Of a DNA stretch of 64,000 nt, positions 61,632 to 64,000 are shown one piece after another. The notes beneath the pieces were generated by a model. It was given only the letters and a program-made list of their open reading frames with translations, was not told the DNA's origin and did no database searches. Numbering within the stretch: position 1 is the first letter of the stretch; every line of letters starts with the position of its first letter. The position numbers and the translations under genes are program-made. The stretch spans positions 1 through 64,000 of the forward strand of contig CALJOM010000007.1 of NCBI GenBank assembly GCA_937981765.1, written 5' to 3'. This DNA comes from an uncultured Bacteroidales bacterium (GTDB lineage Bacteria > Bacteroidota > Bacteroidia > Bacteroidales > Salinivirgaceae).

Positions 61632-62867
61632 ATGAAAACGCTTCGCAATTTTTCACGACTTTTTATCGGACTAATGTTTGTTTTTTCGGGCTTTGTTAAG
61701 GCAGTCGACCCAATGGGATCAATGTTTAAGTTTGAAGATTATTTTACAGCCTTCGGTATTGAATGGCTTTCTCCGTTAGCACTATTTTTTTCGATTCTTC
61801 TCTCAACTTCCGAATTTGTTATTGGTTTTGCGTTGTTAACTAATTCTTTCACTCGATTTTTTTCATGGATTGCATTTGCTTTTATGCTCTTTTTTACCTT
61901 TTTGACCTTCATATTGGCGCTTCAAAATCCAGTGACGGACTGTGGTTGTTTTGGCGACGCTATTATTCTCACAAACTGGCAAACATTTTATAAGAATTTA
62001 ATTTTCATGCTTCCAACGTTAATTTTGTTTTTATCGAGGAATAAATTCCATGGGCGTTGGAAAGCATCAGGCGCAATGTTTCAGGTTCTCCTTGCAATTT
62101 TGTTTTCTGTTGGGATCTCTTTGAAATCCCTTTTAAACGAACCGTTAATTGATTTTCGACCCTACAGAATTGGTCAAAACATTACCATTAATTTTAAGCC
62201 ATTTTTAGTTGGTGCGCCTTCGGCTGTGTTTGAAACACTTGTGGTATATGAAAAAGATGGTGTTCGGAAGAGCTTCGATTTAAATAACTTGCCCGATACC
62301 ACATGGAAATGGGTTGAAACACAGAACCGTCAGATATCGGCAGGATATGTTCCCAAAATTCATAATTTTCACTTGCTCGATCTTGATGGAAATTCAGCTA
62401 CCGAAAAAATTCTAAATTCCGATCAGCCTGTACTGATGGCTTGTGTTTGGGATTTATCGGCATTGAGCACCGAGTCGAAAACAAAATTAAACCAAATCGG
62501 ATTCAGAGCTTTTGAAAATAATATTCAATTTGTTTTGGTTACTTCAGCCACGCCAAAGGAAATTGAAAAATTTAAATACGAATATCTGCCAACCTATCAA
62601 TTGCTCACAGCTGATCCAATTACGTTAAAAACCATTCTTCGCGATAATGGAGGATTGGTGTTGATGTACAAAGGGACAATTCTTAAAAAATGGAACCATA
62701 AAAAATTTGACGAACCGCTCAATATGACGGAATACAAACTTTACATGAGTGCTGTGAATACTGGAAGCCCTGATCCATTGAATCAGACATTTTGGTACTT
62801 GTTGTTTATCGCCTCGGTTGCATTATTTTTCGATTGGTTAGCAATCTGGAAGAAAAACAGGAGTTAA
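61632..62867 (+). CDS. DoxX/MauE-like membrane protein (BT_3928 type)
   Basis: In this 411-residue protein the N-terminal part (about 1-155) has four membrane helices of the DoxX/MauE kind (FSRLFIGLMFVFSGFVKAVDP at the start, and the cysteine pair in VTDCGCFGDAI). A soluble region follows (about 170-375) with a weak thioredoxin-like look (LMACVWDLSALS, FVLVTSATPKEIEKF) but no CxxC, and a last helix lies near 388-405. It is a known Bacteroidota family of unknown function, possibly in redox or quinol-linked envelope processes. It starts 19 bases after the tmk stop. Confidence 0.85.
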   Translation: MKTLRNFSRLFIGLMFVFSGFVKAVDPMGSMFKFEDYFTAFGIEWLSPLALFFSILLSTSEFVIGFALLTNSFTRFFSWIAFAFMLFFTFLTFILALQNPVTDCGCFGDAIILTNWQTFYKNLIFMLPTLILFLSRNKFHGRWKASGAMFQVLLAILFSVGISLKSLLNEPLIDFRPYRIGQNITINFKPFLVGAPSAVFETLVVYEKDGVRKSFDLNNLPDTTWKWVETQNRQISAGYVPKIHNFHLLDLDGNSATEKILNSDQPVLMACVWDLSALSTESKTKLNQIGFRAFENNIQFVLVTSATPKEIEKFKYEYLPTYQLLTADPITLKTILRDNGGLVLMYKGTILKKWNHKKFDEPLNMTEYKLYMSAVNTGSPDPLNQTFWYLLFIASVALFFDWLAIWKKNRS

Positions 62868-62876
62868 TTTTTTCTA

Positions 62877-63932
62877 ATGTATCGATTGTTTCGTCATATT
62901 TTGTATTTGTTGTTGGTTCTCTGGGGGATAATATCGTTGTTGTTTTTCCTTTTTAATGTATTACCCGGAGATCCAGTGCGAATGCTAACCGGACAGCGGG
63001 TTGATCCGGAAACCTTGCAAAACATCCGTAAAGATCTTGGACTTGATAAACCGATATGGCAGCAGTATTTGCTTTATTTAAACGATCTTTCAATCATTTC
63101 TCTAGATAATAAAAAACCAGAAGCACGTTACTCAGGTATTGAAATCATATCATTAGGAAAAACCCGCCTAGTAATCAAAAGTCCCTATTTAAGAGAGTCG
63201 TTTCAGACTCGAAGGCCGGTAACGAATATGATTATGGAAGTCCTTCCGGCTTCGTTGTTTTTAGCAATATTTGCCATTGGTATAGCTGTAGTGATTGGAA
63301 TTCCGTTAGGTATTTTAATGGCCTTGCGGCAAAATTCTTTCATAGACAAATTTGTTTTAAGCATTACCTCGTTAGGCATGGCTCTTCCATCGTATTTTGC
63401 AGCTATTTTAATCGGTTGGCTATTTGCCTTTGTATTAAAAGACCTTACCGGACTAAGTCTGACAGGGAGCCTCTATGAATATGATCTGGACAAAAAATAT
63501 CTGGCTTTGCAAAACATTATATTACCAGGAATTACTTTAGGAATACGTCCATTAAGTGTTGTGGTTCAACTAACACGGAATTCGTTGCTTCAGGAAATGG
63601 GCAAAAACTACTTTAGAACAGCAAGAGCCAAAGGACTATGTATTAGGGAGGCAATTCGAAAACATGCCTTACGTAACTCGTTAAACCCGGTTATAACAGC
63701 CCTTAGTGGATGGTTTGCTTCAATGCTTGCAGGGATGGTTTTTGTGGAATATATCTTTTCGTGGAAAGGCATAGGTTTTATGCTGGTTGATGGATTAAAT
63801 CAGTACGATTTTCCAGTGGTGATGGGGTGTATTTTGATTATTTCGATTATTTTTATTTCCATGAATTATCTTACCGACTTTTTGTATGTCTTGCTGGATC
63901 CAAGAATCAGACTTTCAGTAAATAATAAATAA
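62877..63932 (+). CDS. Oligopeptide ABC transporter permease (DppB/OppB type)
   Basis: This 351-residue inner-membrane permease of family BPD_transp_1 has the N-terminal FFLFNVLPGDPVRMLTGQ and EVLPASLFLAIFAIGIAVVIGIPLG. The cytoplasmic coupling loop is RTARAKGLCIREAIRKHALRN, with the final motif FVEYIFSWKGIGFMLVDG. It normally works with a second permease and two ATPases. None is present here, and the next gene is tpiA, so it is an orphan within the window. The peptide-binding lipoprotein at 18884 could be its partner, but this is only inference. Confidence 0.93.
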   Translation: MYRLFRHILYLLLVLWGIISLLFFLFNVLPGDPVRMLTGQRVDPETLQNIRKDLGLDKPIWQQYLLYLNDLSIISLDNKKPEARYSGIEIISLGKTRLVIKSPYLRESFQTRRPVTNMIMEVLPASLFLAIFAIGIAVVIGIPLGILMALRQNSFIDKFVLSITSLGMALPSYFAAILIGWLFAFVLKDLTGLSLTGSLYEYDLDKKYLALQNIILPGITLGIRPLSVVVQLTRNSLLQEMGKNYFRTARAKGLCIREAIRKHALRNSLNPVITALSGWFASMLAGMVFVEYIFSWKGIGFMLVDGLNQYDFPVVMGCILIISIIFISMNYLTDFLYVLLDPRIRLSVNNK

Positions 63933-63943
63933 CACGTTTTGCC

Positions 63944-64000
63944 ATGAGAAAAAAAATTGTTGCCGGAAACTGGAAAATGAACAAAAATTTTCAGGAAGGA
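63944..64000 (+). CDS. tpiA: Triosephosphate isomerase (5' end only)
   Basis: The first 19 codons read MRKKIVAGNWKMNKNFQEG, the classic N-terminus of TpiA with the conserved GNWKMN carrying the active-site Asn and Lys. The gene continues beyond the window. It starts 11 bases after the permease stop codon. Confidence 0.93.
   Translation, partial: MRKKIVAGNWKMNKNFQEG

Overview
This window is a stretch of ordinary chromosome from a member of the Bacteroidota, most likely Bacteroidales or a close relative. The base composition is AT-rich. Many genes carry the Bacteroidota promoter signature (TTTG near -33 and TAnnTTTG near -7), Shine-Dalgarno sequences are mostly absent, and several families are typical of the phylum: a type IX secretion (T9SS) C-terminal sorting domain, a GWxTD-domain protein, DUF4293, a DoxX/BT_3928-type protein, FKBP lipoproteins, a Reg_prop/Y_Y_Y sensor, and the carboxynorspermidine route to polyamines. 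I see no insertion sequence, prophage, integrase, CRISPR array or rRNA. Three tRNA genes are present: Arg-TCT, Pro-GGG and Arg-ACG.

Layout. 1-5.2 kb: tRNA-Arg, two exported thioredoxin-fold proteins, a 552-base gap holding a small ORF, a hairpin and a palindrome, then ligA-nth and a YigZ-like gene. 5.3-9 kb: a giant periplasmic-sensor/SpoIIE phosphatase. 9-14 kb (minus strand): serine hydrolase, SDR and mnmA, then pabC-like and rtcB. 14.3-16.8 kb: nrnA and two FKBP lipoproteins. 16.8-25.3 kb: nspC, facing a plus-strand run of SDR, peptide-binding lipoprotein, DUF4293, lipoprotein, TPR, SixA-like and xseA. 25.3-28.3 kb: a decayed TPR gene fragment, argS, marC and tRNA-Pro. 28.3-37.3 kb: queA, a T9SS cargo protein, mtaB, an inositol-monophosphatase-type gene, a GWxTD gene and tRNA-Arg. 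37.5-44.1 kb: carboxynorspermidine synthase, alaS, an M23 peptidase, a MerR regulator and an Omp85-like porin. 44.2-48 kb: hutI, a fused formiminotransferase-cyclodeaminase and a methyltransferase. 48-57 kb: a signalling-rich region (cNMP-binding SpoIIE phosphatase, EamA transporter, queE, PorE-like OmpA protein, an orphan STAS/PAS-like protein, a TPR protein, and a hybrid histidine kinase lacking its phospho-acceptor histidine). 57-64 kb: an exported thiol-disulfide protein, plsY, folP-cdaA, tmk, a DoxX-like protein, an oligopeptide permease and the first codons of tpiA.

How the genes fit together. Most are housekeeping: DNA repair (ligA, nth, xseA), tRNA charging and modification (argS, alaS, mnmA, mtaB, queA, queE), folate and c-di-AMP (folP-cdaA, pabC-like), phospholipid (plsY), dTTP (tmk), histidine degradation (hutI, ftcD) and polyamines (nspC and carboxynorspermidine synthase, 19 kb apart). 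The envelope is well represented: T9SS cargo, PorE-like anchor, Omp85-like barrel, M23 hydrolase and lipoproteins.

No complete new system is evident. The best candidate for something undescribed is the 48-57 kb signalling region. It combines a SpoIIE-type phosphatase, a protein with two STAS-like segments and a PAS-like tail but no output domain, and a hybrid kinase whose HisKA His is replaced by Gln. Second-rank points are a truncated, frameshifted TPR gene where xseB would be expected, and an intergenic hairpin with a T-run on the strand that has no gene.
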